DNA from: Phycisphaerae bacterium
GTDB taxonomy: Bacteria; Planctomycetota; Phycisphaerae; Sedimentisphaerales; Anaerobacaceae
Reading direction: 5' to 3'
Length of the DNA: 44,384 nucleotides
Assembly: GCA_021736645.1 (NCBI GenBank)
Contig: JAIPFM010000226.1
Coordinates: 1-44,384, forward strand
Shown one piece after another: positions 35,641-44,266 of this stretch (position 1 is the stretch's first letter; each line of letters begins with the position of its first letter). A program made the translations under genes and the position numbers. Below the pieces are notes generated by a model. The model worked only from the letters and a program-made list of their open reading frames with translations, was not told the origin of the DNA and searched no databases.

Positions 35641-36762
35641 ATGGCAAAAGAGACATATCAGCCCAAAAAGTTTAAACGTTCAAGATACCTTCGTGCCAGG
35701 TGGATTCGTCGGCTTTGGGGTCTACTCGTCGTCATCGTCATCTATGTTCTGATCACACAGAGTCTGGACCGTCTGGATGATACCCCGGGATGGGCCCGTG
35801 TTTCATTCCCTCTCTTTGCGGTCCAGGGGGCCTCCTATGTGGTGGATGTGAGATACTTCGATTTGCCAAAAAATTCCAGTATCAGGGCGAAAATGACAAT
35901 GGTGGGTCAGGAATTCCAGTCTCTGGGGGGATTGAACGTTGAACAGGAAGTGTACAAGACGCGGGGAACTGTGATGTTCCCCTTCCCCATGCCGAACGAT
36001 CCCAATGCCTCGTTCATTGATTTTACCATAACCTGTGATGATCTGTCGAAGAGCCAGGGCACTGAGCCAAAGTCTGAGATCAGGTCTGGCAGAATCGCCA
36101 TCCTTCCTCCTGACCATGCCATGGTGCTGCGTGCCTATAATCGACCCGGATGGCAAAACGTCATGGCCGATGCCATCAAGGGAGGATACTGGAGCACAAA
36201 TCGTGGCGATCCCACTGTGATCGGGTGGTCGATCACTGTGTTTTATGCGGTTGCAGCCTTGGCGTGTTTGTATTGTACTGGATTTTGCGATTCCCGGCGA
36301 AGCGTGCCGATCAGTCTCGTCTATGCCTGGTTCTGGTGGATGATGCTGGGTCTTGTGGTAATGATGGGGATTAACAAACAGCTTGATGTGCAACTGCTTC
36401 TGGCTGATATTGGCAGGGCCTTTACAAAACACCTGGGGTGGTATGGCCAGAGAAAGCCGGTTCAGATTCGAGTCCTGGCATTTGGGGCCTGCGTTTGCCT
36501 GGCCTGTCTGCTGGAGGTGGGGCACAAGCTCAAACGTGCGCCGAAGAGTACCTGGCTGGCCTTGTTCGGTATCCTTCTTCTGGGTGTCAATGTGTTGATC
36601 CATCTGGTTTCACTGCACTTGATTGAAGGCGTTCTTGCCTATTCATTGGCGGGATTGTCCGTGGGAAATGGACTGGAAATAGTATGCATCCTGTGGATCT
36701 TGATTTCAGCTCTGGTCTATAATCGCGCACAGCGCGATAGAGTCTGCTATATCATCCAATAG
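35641..36762 (+). CDS. Multi-pass membrane protein of unknown function
   Basis: The 373-residue protein has one N-terminal membrane segment (about 25-41), an extracytoplasmic domain of about 150 residues, and then five hydrophobic segments from about 197 to 360. The segment MMGINKQLDVQLLLADIGRA, followed closely by GWYGQRKPVQ, matches a membrane-protein pattern common in conserved hypothetical proteins of Gram-negative bacteria. The extra N-terminal domain is not part of that pattern as I know it. No enzymatic motif is visible. No Shine-Dalgarno site is clear before the ATG at 35641. It stands alone between a divergent secreted-protein gene and purA. Confidence 0.7.
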   Translation: MAKETYQPKKFKRSRYLRARWIRRLWGLLVVIVIYVLITQSLDRLDDTPGWARVSFPLFAVQGASYVVDVRYFDLPKNSSIRAKMTMVGQEFQSLGGLNVEQEVYKTRGTVMFPFPMPNDPNASFIDFTITCDDLSKSQGTEPKSEIRSGRIAILPPDHAMVLRAYNRPGWQNVMADAIKGGYWSTNRGDPTVIGWSITVFYAVAALACLYCTGFCDSRRSVPISLVYAWFWWMMLGLVVMMGINKQLDVQLLLADIGRAFTKHLGWYGQRKPVQIRVLAFGACVCLACLLEVGHKLKRAPKSTWLALFGILLLGVNVLIHLVSLHLIEGVLAYSLAGLSVGNGLEIVCILWILISALVYNRAQRDRVCYIIQ

Positions 36763-36782
36763 TCCTGCTTTTTACAATCTCA

Positions 36783-36811
36783 TTGACCTGCCCCGTGCGG
36801 GCCGTTAATAT
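36783..36811 (+). promoter_or_regulatory. Candidate promoter of purA
   Basis: TTGACC (36783-36788) and TAATAT (36806-36811) are 17 bases apart. The leader to the ATG at 36928 would be about 110 bases. The spacer contains a GC-rich small inverted repeat (CCCGTGCGGG), which might bind a regulator. Confidence 0.4.
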
Positions 36812-36927
36812 GTGACGGTTTGCCCAGCGCAGATTGTATGTCATTCAATCTCTCTAAGCTTGCATGGGCATGCTAACTGGCGTTCAGGGTGGGAATACAC
36901 CCAAGGCTTTTGGAGACACAAAAAACC

Positions 36928-38205
36928 ATGAATTCATGTATAGTCGGCCTCCAATGGGGCGATGAAGGTAAAGGTAAGGTGGTTGATATCCTTGCCGAGA
37001 GTAGTGACATTGTGGTGCGCTACGCAGGCGGTGCCAATGCCGGGCATACCGTGGTCGTGGGGGACAAAAAGTTTGCCCTGCACCTCATGCCCAGCGGTGC
37101 CGTGCGGGAAGGCGTGACATGTGTCATTGCCAATGCGGTGGTGCTGGATCCGGAAGTGATCATCGGCGAGGTCGAGGGGCTGGCCGAACGCGGGATCGAT
37201 CTTTCCGGCAGGCTCTGGATCAGCGAAAACGCCCATGTGGTCCTGGATTATCACAAGCTGGAAGACCAGCTGCGTGAAGACGCCCTGGGCAAAAACAAAA
37301 TCGGCACCACGATTCGCGGGATTGGCCCCTGCTATGCAGACAAGGTTGGCCGAAGTTTTGCCGTTCGTATGGGTGATTTCCGCGATCTGAAAGTGTTGAA
37401 GGAAAAGCTCGAGCGTATCTTGCCTTACAAGAATAAACTTCTGGGTGCCCTGTACGGCGCAGATCCCATGGATGTGGATCCCATTATTGAAAAGTGCAGG
37501 GAGTATGCTGAAAAGCTGTGTCCCTTTATCAAGGATACCACCGAATTTCTGCACCTGGCCATTGCGCAGGGTCGTTCGATCCTGTTTGAAGGGGCCCAGG
37601 GCACACTCCTGGACCTGGATCACGGTACGTTCCCATATGTGACCAGTTCCAACTCCAGCCTGTTGGGTATGCCGTCAGGCTGTGGTGTGTCCTCCAAGCT
37701 CCTGGACCGGGCTGTGGGGATTACCAAGGCCTACACCACGCGCGTGGGTGAGGGGCCGTTCCCCACGGAACAGGACAACGAAACTGGCGATTATATTCGT
37801 ATCAAGGGGCATGAGTTCGGTACGACCACCGGGCGTCCCAGGCGCTGCGGCTGGTTTGATGCGGTGGCAGTCAAGTATTCGGCCACCATCGGGGCTGTGG
37901 ACGAGATTGCCATGATGCATCTGGATACCCTGGCCGGTATCAAGGAACTCAAGATCTGCAGGGCGTATCGCGTTGATGGCAATGAAACCACGTTCTTTCC
38001 GTGCAATCTGGATCGTTTGTCCAAGGCTGAGCCTGTGTACGATATCATGCCGGGGTGGGACGAGGATCTCAGCAAGGTCAGTCACTTTGACGACCTGCCT
38101 CTGACAGCCAAGAATTATGTCAAGCGTATTGAAGAGATTACAGGTAAACCCATCACCGTGATAGGTGTGGGCCCTAAACGCAGTGAGACGATCATACGTT
38201 CGTAA
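36928..38205 (+). CDS. purA: Adenylosuccinate synthase
   Basis: PurA joins IMP and aspartate with GTP, the first committed step to AMP. The start at 36928 gives 425 residues beginning MNSCIVGLQWGDEGKGK, the family's phosphate-binding loop with catalytic Asp. Other signatures are the GGANAGHTVV region, GTTIRGIGPCYADK, FEGAQGTLLDLDHGTFPYVTSSN and TTGRPRRCGWFD. A frame open from 36889 adds 13 residues not seen in the family. TGGAGACA at 36910-36917 precedes the start with slightly long spacing. uppS follows after 7 bases and dapB after that; the three probably form one operon linking nucleotide and cell-wall synthesis. Confidence 0.97.
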   Translation: MNSCIVGLQWGDEGKGKVVDILAESSDIVVRYAGGANAGHTVVVGDKKFALHLMPSGAVREGVTCVIANAVVLDPEVIIGEVEGLAERGIDLSGRLWISENAHVVLDYHKLEDQLREDALGKNKIGTTIRGIGPCYADKVGRSFAVRMGDFRDLKVLKEKLERILPYKNKLLGALYGADPMDVDPIIEKCREYAEKLCPFIKDTTEFLHLAIAQGRSILFEGAQGTLLDLDHGTFPYVTSSNSSLLGMPSGCGVSSKLLDRAVGITKAYTTRVGEGPFPTEQDNETGDYIRIKGHEFGTTTGRPRRCGWFDAVAVKYSATIGAVDEIAMMHLDTLAGIKELKICRAYRVDGNETTFFPCNLDRLSKAEPVYDIMPGWDEDLSKVSHFDDLPLTAKNYVKRIEEITGKPITVIGVGPKRSETIIRS

Positions 38206-38212
38206 TTCACCC

Positions 38213-38977
38213 ATGATTGATACAACCCACAAGCTCCAACAGGCGGCGAGCCGTCTGGGCATCAAGCTGGAACAGATGCCCAGGCATCTGGCCATGATCA
38301 TGGACGGCAATGGACGCTGGGCCAAGGCCAAGGGGCTGGCCAGGGCAGAGGGCCACTGTGAAGGGGCCAAAGCTGCGGAAAACATTGCTCTGTACTGCGC
38401 CCGTCTGGGGATGCAGTCCCTGACACTCTACTCTTTTAGCGTGGAAAACTGGAAGCGTCCTCAGGATGAAGTGGAAGGTCTCATGGCACTGTACGAGGAG
38501 TATCTCATGAGCATGCGTCCCATGCTCATGAGGGAAAATGTGCGTCTCGTGCATATGGGACGCAGGCAGGGATTGCCGGAAGGCGTGATCAGTGAACTCG
38601 ACAGGACCATGGATCTCACGCGTGACAATACCGGCATGATCTTTGCCTTTGCCCTGAACTACGGTGGCAGAACCGAGATTGTGGATGCCGTGCGCCATCT
38701 TGCGCAGAAGTGCCTGGCCGGGGAACTGGAGGTCGACGAAATTGATGAGGCCTGCTTTGGCCGGCACCTGTATTCGGCCGTGATGCCGGATCCAGACCTC
38801 TTGATCCGAACGGCCAATGAAATGCGTGTGAGTAATTTTATGCTGTGGCAGATATCGTACAGCGAGTTTTATGTCACGGACAAATACTGGCCTGATTTTG
38901 GTGAGGAAGATTTGGACAAAGCCCTGGTGGCGTATGCCCAGCGAGATCGCCGCTATGGGGCTTTGAGTCAGACGTAG
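38213..38977 (+). CDS. uppS: Isoprenyl (undecaprenyl) diphosphate synthase
   Basis: UppS makes the C55 lipid carrier for peptidoglycan and LPS sugars by cis-prenyl transfer. The 254-residue protein has MIMDGNGRWAKAKGL with catalytic Asp31 near the N-terminus, YSFSVENWKRP, and the C-terminal RTANEMRVSNFMLWQISYSE region used for diphosphate binding and dimerisation. The usual RTSGE(K/Q)R is here RTANEMR, a mild variation. The start at 38213 lies 7 bases after the purA stop; an earlier frame start at 38165 only overlaps purA. No clear Shine-Dalgarno site is present, so coupling to purA is likely. Confidence 0.95.
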   Translation: MIDTTHKLQQAASRLGIKLEQMPRHLAMIMDGNGRWAKAKGLARAEGHCEGAKAAENIALYCARLGMQSLTLYSFSVENWKRPQDEVEGLMALYEEYLMSMRPMLMRENVRLVHMGRRQGLPEGVISELDRTMDLTRDNTGMIFAFALNYGGRTEIVDAVRHLAQKCLAGELEVDEIDEACFGRHLYSAVMPDPDLLIRTANEMRVSNFMLWQISYSEFYVTDKYWPDFGEEDLDKALVAYAQRDRRYGALSQT

Positions 38978-38986
38978 GAGATGGAT

Positions 38987-39763
38987 ATGGCAGCGAAGCT
39001 GGTGGTGGTAGGTGCAGGGGGACGTATGGGCCAGCGTCTTGTGACTCTGGCTCAGGAGACAGACGGCCTGACGCTGGTCGGGGCGGTGGATGTGGGGGGG
39101 CATCCCAAGCAGGGCACGGAGGTGTCGCCCGGTGTCACCCTGTCGGATCAGTTTCCTGAGACGGCCGACATGGTCATTGATTTTTCCCTGCCTGAAGGCA
39201 CGGACAAGACCCTGGCGTTCTGCGCTGCGCAAAACGCGGGCCTGGTCCTGGGAACCACAGGTCTCAGCGACGCTCAAAAAGACGCCCTCCGGGCCCTATC
39301 GCGACAGGTGCCGGTGGCCCAGGCCACGAACATGAGTGTGGGCATGAACACGCTGTTTGCCACGGTGGGCAAGATCGCGAAGATGCTCGGCGAAGACTAT
39401 GACATCGAAATCGTGGAACAGCACCACCGCTTCAAAAAGGACGCGCCCAGCGGCACGGCCCTGAGTCTGGCCGAAGCCATCTGCAGTGACACAGGTCGCG
39501 ACATGAGCAGGGATCTGGTCCATGGCCGGGACGGGAAGGAGGCGCTGCGCAAAAAGGGCACCCTCGGCATGCACGCCGTTCGGGCCGGTGACATCGTGGG
39601 CATCCACTCGGTGATCTACAGCACACTCGGTGAAACCATCACCATTAACCATACCGCGCACAGCAGAGACACCTTCGTGCGCGGCGCACTTCGAGCCGCC
39701 CAGTGGCTGATTGGCAAATCTCCCGGTCTTTATTCCCTGCGCGACGTGCTGGGCATTGAGTAG
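38987..39763 (+). CDS. dapB: 4-hydroxy-tetrahydrodipicolinate reductase
   Basis: DapB performs the second dedicated step of the diaminopimelate/lysine pathway, needed for peptidoglycan. The NAD(P) loop VVGAGGRMGQRL (about 7-18), GTTGLS and the active-site segment EQHHRFKKDAPSGTAL (about 145-160, with the general-acid His and Lys) are all present. Of the two in-frame ATGs, 38987 has AGGAG 6 bases upstream, while 38981 abuts it, so 38987 is preferred (258 residues). Its placement after uppS fits a cell-wall precursor operon. It converges with glmS with a gap of only 3 bases and no terminator between them. Confidence 0.96.
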   Translation: MAAKLVVVGAGGRMGQRLVTLAQETDGLTLVGAVDVGGHPKQGTEVSPGVTLSDQFPETADMVIDFSLPEGTDKTLAFCAAQNAGLVLGTTGLSDAQKDALRALSRQVPVAQATNMSVGMNTLFATVGKIAKMLGEDYDIEIVEQHHRFKKDAPSGTALSLAEAICSDTGRDMSRDLVHGRDGKEALRKKGTLGMHAVRAGDIVGIHSVIYSTLGETITINHTAHSRDTFVRGALRAAQWLIGKSPGLYSLRDVLGIE

Positions 39764-39766
39764 GCC

Positions 39767-41635
39767 CTATTCGACTGTTACGCTCTTGGCGAGGTTTCTT
39801 GGCTTATCCACGTCATGGCCCCGCAGCACGGCCGCGTGGTAGGCGAGTAGCTGCAGGGGGATCACCGTGAGCAGGGGCTGCAGGATTTCCGGAGCGTCCG
39901 GGATGGTGATGAGGTGATCCGCATGTCGTTCAATGGCGGTGTCACCCTCTGTGGCCACCACAATGGTCCTGCCGCCGCGGGCCCTGACTTCTTCGATATT
40001 GCCCATGATCTTGTCGTACTGCGGGCCTTCTGTGGCGATAAACACGGCGGGCATGTTGTCGGCAATCAGGGCAATGGGCCCGTGTTTCATTTCTGCGGCG
40101 GGGAGGCCTTCTGCATGGATATAGCTGATCTCCTTGAGCTTGAGCGCCCCTTCCAGTGCCACCGGATAATTGAAGCCCCGTCCCAGAAACAGCCAGTTAT
40201 CCTGGTCGATGTTGGCCTGGGCTATGGACTTGATGTGTTGGGAGGATGCCAGGATCGTTTCGATTTTATCGGGGATCTTGGTCAGTTCATCCACGTAGTA
40301 ATCGGCCAGATCACTACTGATGTGACGTCTGCGACCCAGTTCAATGGCCAGCATGGTCAGGACAGTCACCTGACCGGTGAAGGCCTTGGTACTGGCGACG
40401 CCAATCTCAGGCCCCACGTGCAGATACACACCGGCATCCGTGGTGCGGGCAATGGAAGACCCCACTGAATTGACGATGCCCAGGACATTGGCGCCCCGCC
40501 GCTTGGCTTCTTCAATGGCCGATAGGGTGTCCAGAGTTTCACCGGACTGGCTGATGGCCACCACGGTCTCCCGGTCTTCGATGATGGGGTTGCGATACCG
40601 GAATTCACTGGCGTACTCAGCTTCCGTGGGAATGCGAGCCAGGTGTTCCATGAGGAATTCCCCCACGAGACAGGCGTGGAAGGCCGTGCCGCAGGCTGTG
40701 AACAGAAATTTTCTCGTGCGCGTCAATTCCCTGAGTATGTGGGTGAGACCGCCGAGTTTGATGCAGTGCTCGTGTCTGTCAATTCGGCCTTGCATACACA
40801 TTTTCAGGGTCTGGGGCTGCTCAAAGATTTCCTTGAGCATGTGGTGCTCAAAACCGCCCAGTTCGATCTGCTCCAGGGAGAACTCGATTTCCTTGAGTTT
40901 TTTGCTGATGGCCACATTGTCAATGGTCTTGGTTTGGAAGCCCTCTGGGGTGATGCACACCATTTCATTGTCGGACATATAGATGGCCTGGGTGGTGTGC
41001 TCCACAATGGCAGCCGCATCAGAGGCGAGGATGAATTCATCACTGCCCACACCCAGGATCAGGGGACTGCCCTTTTTCGCACCGATGAGCATATTGGGGT
41101 AATCAGAACACAGGATCGCAAAACCAAAGGTCCCATGGAGTTTCTGCAGGGCCTGCTGAACTGCCCATTCAAAGGGATTTCGACCGTTAGATGGCCTGTC
41201 TTGCTCTTCATCGCAGGCCTGTGCGTAAAAATATCCAATGAGGTTGGCAGCGACTTCTGTATCGGTTTCGGATTGGAATTGAAATCCTTCGCCCATGAGC
41301 CAGGTCTTGAGTGTGCTGTAGTTCTCGATAATACCGTTATGGACCACAGCGATCTTGCCGGAATGGTCAAGATGGGGGTGGGCATTCAGGGTGTTGGGTG
41401 CACCGTGTGTGGCCCATCTCGTGTGGCCGATGCCCACGGTCTGTTCTCGCCTGGCCTTTCCGAGTATTTCGGCCAGTTTGTCAATACGCCCTTCAGACTT
41501 GGTTATTTCCAGATTGTTCTGATTTAACAGGGCAATTCCTGCCGAATCATAACCCCGGTATTCCAGGCGTTTCAATCCTTCAATCAAAATAGGCTGTGCC
41601 GATTTCATTCCAAAATACGCAACAATTCCACACAT
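39767..41635 (-). CDS. glmS: Glutamine-fructose-6-phosphate aminotransferase (isomerizing)
   Basis: GlmS makes glucosamine-6-phosphate for peptidoglycan and LPS. The start at 41635 is fixed by MCGIVAYFG: Cys2 is the glutaminase nucleophile once Met is removed, and AAGGA lies 7 bases upstream. The N-terminal class II amidotransferase domain (about 1-245, with GHTRWATHG and HNGIIENY) is followed by two SIS isomerase domains (SQSGETLDTL, and the end AVLRGHDVDKPRNLAKSVTVE). The length of 622 is a little above the usual 609, due to a small insertion near CDEEQDRPSNGRN in the glutaminase domain. Upstream DNA shows no glmS ribozyme. The location beside dapB and uppS groups envelope-precursor genes. 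Confidence 0.97.
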   Translation of the reverse strand: MCGIVAYFGMKSAQPILIEGLKRLEYRGYDSAGIALLNQNNLEITKSEGRIDKLAEILGKARREQTVGIGHTRWATHGAPNTLNAHPHLDHSGKIAVVHNGIIENYSTLKTWLMGEGFQFQSETDTEVAANLIGYFYAQACDEEQDRPSNGRNPFEWAVQQALQKLHGTFGFAILCSDYPNMLIGAKKGSPLILGVGSDEFILASDAAAIVEHTTQAIYMSDNEMVCITPEGFQTKTIDNVAISKKLKEIEFSLEQIELGGFEHHMLKEIFEQPQTLKMCMQGRIDRHEHCIKLGGLTHILRELTRTRKFLFTACGTAFHACLVGEFLMEHLARIPTEAEYASEFRYRNPIIEDRETVVAISQSGETLDTLSAIEEAKRRGANVLGIVNSVGSSIARTTDAGVYLHVGPEIGVASTKAFTGQVTVLTMLAIELGRRRHISSDLADYYVDELTKIPDKIETILASSQHIKSIAQANIDQDNWLFLGRGFNYPVALEGALKLKEISYIHAEGLPAAEMKHGPIALIADNMPAVFIATEGPQYDKIMGNIEEVRARGGRTIVVATEGDTAIERHADHLITIPDAPEILQPLLTVIPLQLLAYHAAVLRGHDVDKPRNLAKSVTVE

Positions 41636-41802
41636 GTTTTTATCCTTCACTTCCGCCTGTATCCTCAAACCAAGGATACTGAGTCCAATAATCAAGTGAT
41701 ATCAACTGCCCTGAGAAATCCAGCGGTATCAGGGTGAGCATGTCAATGTCAAAACTCTTATGGATTACTATCGACAGGCTGATAGAGGGGACATAACGTA
41801 AT
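41636..41802 (-). other. Leader region between the sulfatase-like gene and glmS
   Basis: 167 bases separate the sulfatase-like stop from the glmS start. A small inverted repeat CTATC...GATAG is present near 41768-41785, without a clear T-tract on either side. I do not see the glmS ribozyme core or its pseudoknot partners. The glmS promoter is probably here but no good pair of boxes is evident. Confidence 0.35.
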
Positions 41803-43797
41803 TTACGGGGCAGGCGTCAGACTCTTGGCAATGGGGTCTCTGCCGGTCCAGCGGCAGAGCCAGTTGTTGAATACGACCGTATTGCCTCTGGCCTCAGTGC
41901 TGATATGCACCAGGGTAGATTTGCGCCATGCAATCACTTCTTCTTGAACGGCCTGGGCCTGTTCAGGGGTGGCCATGAGACCATTGATTTCCAGAGGATC
42001 TTGAACCAGGTCAAAGATGGTCACTTCATCCAAAGAAGGTGTGTGCACATATTTTATGCCATCCTTGACATAACCCGCCGGTCCTTCAGGTACCCAACCG
42101 GAAAAGAAGACCCTGCGCGGGCCGAGGGTCTCTAGGGCGTTTAATCCATCAAAATGTGCAGATTCACAGTCGTACCCCAGGACCGAGAGCAGTGTGGGGA
42201 GGACGTCTATCGAGCTGACCGGATCATGGATTTGTGTGCCTGGGGTGATCCCTTGAGGGCTGCGCATGGTCCACACAATGCGGAGCACTTCATCAAAGCC
42301 GATACGCTCGTGGCCGCGTTTTCCATGTTCACCAAAGCCTTCGGCGTGGTCACCGACAATGCACAACACGGTATTGTCCTTCAGGCCAAGTGTTTGGAGT
42401 TTGTCATCCAGGGCCTTGAGAAAGCTGTCTGTATAGGTCACCACCTGTTTATACCGATCCAGAGGTTCCTTGGCAGGTTCACCATACCAGGTGGGTACCT
42501 CGTAGGGATCATGCGCTGCGGATAACAACAGGGTGGCACAAAATGGGGTACTTGTGTCTTCTGCAATCCAGTTGGCCAGGGGTTCGATGGTGGCAAATTC
42601 GTCGGCCGCCAGATACCCCAGGTGCACATTGGGATCATTCATGTCTTCTCTGGACCAGAACTCATCAAAGCCAAGATTCTTGATCAGGCTCGGCCTGGAT
42701 TCAAAGGTGCCCTTGGCAGACTGGAAATAGGCGGTTCTGTAGTTGCCGTGCCGTTCCAGGATCGTGGCCAGACTGGCATAGGGTTGATCTGTGGGCACAG
42801 CCTCCATGACATCCTGTGATGCACAGGGATAACGGCCTGACATCAGGGAGAAGATGGCCTTGCTGGTATGGGTCAGTGTGGAACGCATCTGCGTGAACAC
42901 CACACCCTGTTCAGCAAGGGACTTGAGAAACGGGGTGGGGTTGCGGTCCGGACCGGCAAATGAGGTCTGAGCGTATTGAATACTCTCCAAAATGACGAAA
43001 ACTACGTTCAATCGCTTTATTTTATGATTTTCAGGTAAAAAGACCTGATCCTCTGTCGGGAAAACCCGCTTGGCAGTCAGTAAGTCTTCCCTGGAAATGG
43101 GGCTTGCATCAGGCATCACCATACTGGTCAGGGCCTTGAGCTGGGCATTATAATGGAAGCCCGATGTGGCGACTTGAGAGGAACGATACCTCTGAGCCAG
43201 GCTGGCCCCTGAAGGTATGGCCATGGTGATGAATATGGCCACTGCAATCACTCTGGCTTTAAACAGCGTTCGATTTGTGTAGGCCGGTTGGGTGGGTTTG
43301 GCGAGCACAGCAAAGAAAAACGTCAGGGCCACCATGCTGGGGCCAAGCAGGGCCGTGGCAGCAAGCGGCATCTTGAGCAGGTTAATCCCGATGACGTCCA
43401 GATGGTTTAAGGGGTCTCGGAATAACGGAAGTACTTCTACAGGAAGGATTTGTACGCCTGTTCTGATAATCCAGGCCGCGTTGATCACTGACCATGTGCA
43501 GGTGATGGCTGCCACGATCGTGGCTGTTCTGAAGACCCATCGCTTTCGCCATCTGTAACAGCACATGGCCAGAACGGCCTCCAAACCGAGCAGCACACAC
43601 AGGTCAGGCAGTATCCACCCCACATATTCATGCATCACTGAACAGCGAAATGCGTGATAGCATTTTGCGGCCAAGGTGAAGAACAGGGCGATCGCCATGA
43701 TCACGCTAAATGCATGCGGTGCCAATGCCCTGTGTGTTCTCCGCACAATGCGCAACGATCCCACAGTCCACTTAATTGGTAAATAATCGCTAAACAT
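41803..43797 (-). CDS. Membrane sulfatase-family protein (LTA synthase/phosphoethanolamine transferase-like)
   Basis: The 664-residue protein has about four to five N-terminal membrane segments (within residues 30-205) and a large alkaline-phosphatase-superfamily catalytic domain (about 262-640), the layout of lipoteichoic acid synthases and phosphoglycerol or phosphoethanolamine transferases. A metal-site strand NVVFVILESIQ, the Thr-nucleophile region STLTHTSKAIFSLMSG (about 303-318) and GDHAEGFGEHGKRGH (about 481-495) are present. The Thr, rather than a Cys/Ser-x-Pro-x-Arg sulfatase motif, favours transfer or hydrolysis of phosphate-linked groups on envelope glycans. No Shine-Dalgarno site is obvious before the ATG at 43797. 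It lies upstream of glmS on the same strand. Substrate is unassigned. Confidence 0.85.
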   Translation of the reverse strand: MFSDYLPIKWTVGSLRIVRRTHRALAPHAFSVIMAIALFFTLAAKCYHAFRCSVMHEYVGWILPDLCVLLGLEAVLAMCCYRWRKRWVFRTATIVAAITCTWSVINAAWIIRTGVQILPVEVLPLFRDPLNHLDVIGINLLKMPLAATALLGPSMVALTFFFAVLAKPTQPAYTNRTLFKARVIAVAIFITMAIPSGASLAQRYRSSQVATSGFHYNAQLKALTSMVMPDASPISREDLLTAKRVFPTEDQVFLPENHKIKRLNVVFVILESIQYAQTSFAGPDRNPTPFLKSLAEQGVVFTQMRSTLTHTSKAIFSLMSGRYPCASQDVMEAVPTDQPYASLATILERHGNYRTAYFQSAKGTFESRPSLIKNLGFDEFWSREDMNDPNVHLGYLAADEFATIEPLANWIAEDTSTPFCATLLLSAAHDPYEVPTWYGEPAKEPLDRYKQVVTYTDSFLKALDDKLQTLGLKDNTVLCIVGDHAEGFGEHGKRGHERIGFDEVLRIVWTMRSPQGITPGTQIHDPVSSIDVLPTLLSVLGYDCESAHFDGLNALETLGPRRVFFSGWVPEGPAGYVKDGIKYVHTPSLDEVTIFDLVQDPLEINGLMATPEQAQAVQEEVIAWRKSTLVHISTEARGNTVVFNNWLCRWTGRDPIAKSLTPAP

Positions 43798-43980
43798 AAT
43801 ATTACACTATCAAAATCTGCATAAATAGGCAAGACGTATATACCTTGGACTATATCGACGTTTTATGTCAAGTGTTCATTAACAAGACAGACGCTGAATT
43901 GGGATATTCGTTTCAAGAGACTTGCAAAAAATACCCTGGCTCAGTAAAGTGATCACTCATTGTATAGAACAAGACCACCC

Positions 43981-44067
43981 GGAGAGGTGTCGGAGTGGCT
44001 GATCGAGCTGGTTTCGAAAACCAGTGTACTCGCAAGAGTACCGCGGGTTCGAATCCCGCCCTCTCCG
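43981..44067 (+). tRNA. tRNA-Ser (anticodon CGA)
   Basis: GGAGAGG at 43981-43987 pairs with CCTCTCC at 44060-44066, followed by discriminator G. The anticodon stem CTGGT/ACCAG encloses TTCGAAA, giving anticodon CGA (44015-44017), which reads UCG serine codons. A long class II variable arm GTACTC-GCAA-GAGTAC (44026-44041) is typical of tRNA-Ser. The T arm is GCGGG-TTCGAAT-CCCGC. The 3' CCA is not encoded; GTTAA follows. Confidence 0.97.
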
Positions 44068-44108
44068 TTAAATGGCCGTCAGGGCCCTGTGCCCTGGCGG
44101 CCATTTAA
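44068..44108 (+). terminator. Long hairpin immediately after tRNA-Ser
   Basis: TTAAATGGCCGTCAGGGC (44068-44085) pairs with GCCCTGGCGGCCATTTAA (44091-44108), an 18-base-pair stem with a single G-T pair and a 5-base loop. It starts directly after the discriminator base. There is no T-tract after it (CTTGG follows), so it may be a processing or stabilising hairpin rather than a classic intrinsic terminator. Confidence 0.6.
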
Positions 44109-44112
44109 CTTG

Positions 44113-44230
44113 GAGGGCGGGATGAAGAACCCGCTTCGGACCGCAGGTCCGATCGGGTTTGACGCCGCAGGCGCCGTGAGCGGAGCGAAGGAATCCCGCC
44201 TTGCGTCGAAGACGCAATACGGTCGAGGAG
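44113..44230. repeat. Structured tandem repeat, unit 1
   Basis: This 118-base unit recurs identically at 44267-44384, a period of 154 bases. It can fold extensively. An outer stem GGCGGGAT/ATCCCGCC (44116-44123 with 44193-44200) encloses AACCC/GGGTT (44128-44132 with 44155-44159), CGGACC-GCA-GGTCCG (44137-44151) and CGCC-GCA-GGCG (44163-44173). TTGCGTC-GAA-GACGCAA (44201-44217) follows outside it. Its first 11 bases are the reverse complement of 44053-44063, the 3' part of tRNA-Ser, and GAATCCCGCC (44191-44200) repeats tRNA bases 44051-44060 directly. Confidence 0.9.
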
Positions 44231-44266
44231 GCAGTGCTCACGTTCGCTGGGAGGGCTTTAAATTTA

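Noticed and set aside
41636-41802. Possible glmS ribozyme before glmS
   Set aside because: The core motif and pairing elements are not visible, and the interval is shorter than expected for the ribozyme plus promoter.
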